Below are positions 5,071-5,795 of a stretch of DNA of 5,795 nucleotides, one piece after another (the first letter of the stretch is position 1; each line of letters opens with the position of its first letter). The translations under genes and the position numbers were made by a program. Source of the stretch: VBAS01 sp044867875 (GTDB lineage: Bacteria > Bacteroidota > Bacteroidia > Chitinophagales > Chitinophagaceae); the NCBI GenBank assembly GCA_044867875.1, contig JBIOVR010000121.1, positions 1 through 5,795 of the forward strand. The letters are read 5' to 3'. The notes beneath the pieces are model-generated. The model worked only from the letters and a program-made list of their open reading frames with translations, searched no databases and was not told where the DNA came from.

Positions 5071-5795
5071 ATGTTAGAAGAAAAAAATATTTCGATTGTT
5101 TGTAATCCTCTTGCCGGTGGAGGGCGGGCTGTTACTTTAGGAAAAAAGATCGCAGGAGAATTGCAAAGTAGGAGTATCAAACATAGTTTACATGTTGAAG
5201 AATGGCCTGAAAATTTTGATTCTTTCACTGACGTATGGATCATCGGAGGCGATGGCACATTAAATTACTTTTTTAATAAATACCCGGGAATAAGATTACC
5301 ACTTGTTGTTTTTAACGGAGGCACAGGTAATGATGTTCATTCTCTTCTTTATAAAAACAAAAGTTTTGAAGAGCAATTGGAAATTGCCTTAACAACAATT
5401 CCCAAGCTTATTGATGCAGGCAGGTGTAACGATAAATATTTTATGAATGGGGTGGGTATAGGTTTTGAAGGATCCGTAGCAAAAAGTTTAACTGGTAAAA
5501 AGAAAACCAAAACGGGCAAAGCAGCTTTTATGAGTACTATTTTGAGAAAAGTATTTTTTTATAGTTCAAAAAAATATAAAACGATCTCAGATGAATATAA
5601 GGTGGAAAGTCAAAACCTGCTGATAAGTGTAATGAATGGTCATAGGGCAGGAGGAGGATTTCATATTGCACCTTCATCTGTAATTGACGATGGCTTACTG
5701 GATGTTGTAATGGTAGAAAAGCTTCATCCTTTCCTGAGATTGCGTTGGTTGCCTGTTATTGAAAAAGGAAAACATCTGGGACTTCCTTTTATAAA
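5071..5795 (+). CDS. Diacylglycerol/sphingosine kinase-family lipid kinase, 3' end outside window
   Basis: The first 241 codons of a gene that runs off the right edge; the family is usually about 290-320 residues, so most of it is present. The N-terminal DAGK catalytic domain shows NPLAGGGRA (12-20), the nucleotide-binding GGDGTLN (59-65) and GGTGNDV (83-89). The second domain shows NGVGIGFEG (126-134) and the signature NGHRAGGGFHIAP with DDGLLDVVMV (189-215), which holds conserved acidic and glycine residues. It resembles YegS/DgkB/BmrU proteins, cytoplasmic enzymes that phosphorylate lipid alcohols using ATP. In Bacteroidota the substrate could be diacylglycerol or a sphingoid base; the sequence does not decide. 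The ATG at 5071 places the first strand (ISIVCNP) at residue 7, as expected, and has no Shine-Dalgarno sequence. It is transcribed away from the oxidoreductase gene and seems functionally unrelated. Confidence 0.93.
   Translation, partial: MLEEKNISIVCNPLAGGGRAVTLGKKIAGELQSRSIKHSLHVEEWPENFDSFTDVWIIGGDGTLNYFFNKYPGIRLPLVVFNGGTGNDVHSLLYKNKSFEEQLEIALTTIPKLIDAGRCNDKYFMNGVGIGFEGSVAKSLTGKKKTKTGKAAFMSTILRKVFFYSSKKYKTISDEYKVESQNLLISVMNGHRAGGGFHIAPSSVIDDGLLDVVMVEKLHPFLRLRWLPVIEKGKHLGLPFI

Noticed and set aside
5058..5258. A 66-codon minus-strand open frame over the start of the lipid kinase.
   Set aside because: It is antisense to the GGDGT nucleotide-binding region, which is unmistakably coding on the plus strand.

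Overview
This AT-rich window carries at least six protein-coding genes and looks like a Bacteroidota chromosome, probably a Chitinophagaceae-type soil or freshwater relative (inference). The reasons are: no start codon has a Shine-Dalgarno sequence; one promoter matches the Bacteroidota -33 TTTG / -7 TAnnTTTG pattern exactly; and the gene content (secreted DUF1080 protein, Tat-exported Gfo/Idh/MocA oxidoreductase, secreted di-haem cytochrome) is typical of that phylum. No IS element, tRNA, rRNA or CRISPR array is visible.

Layout. Positions 1-471 (minus strand) hold a two-gene operon: an ArsR-family repressor whose stop codon overlaps the start of an SRPBCC/AHSA1-domain gene that runs off the left edge. 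Its promoter (508-539) is covered by two dyads, probably autoregulatory operators. The rest of the gap up to 807 has no gene I can support. Positions 808-3582 (plus strand) hold a secreted di-haem c-type cytochrome of RoxA-like character. It is followed 33 bp later by a secreted protein with two DUF1080 (3-keto-disaccharide hydrolase family) domains; the two are probably one operon. A 75-bp gap filled by an octamer-periodic inverted repeat separates this pair from a convergent gene (3658-4974, minus strand) for a Tat-exported Gfo/Idh/MocA oxidoreductase. Divergent from that, starting at 5071, is a diacylglycerol/sphingosine kinase-family lipid kinase cut by the right edge.

How the genes may work together. 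DUF1080 proteins and exported Gfo/Idh/MocA oxidoreductases are known partners in the 3-keto-glycoside route of glycan breakdown: the oxidoreductase oxidises the sugar C3 hydroxyl and the DUF1080 enzyme then cleaves the activated glycosidic bond. The cytochrome beside them could be an electron carrier or an independent oxygenase/peroxidase; that link is speculative. The ArsR/SRPBCC pair and the lipid kinase appear to be unrelated neighbours.
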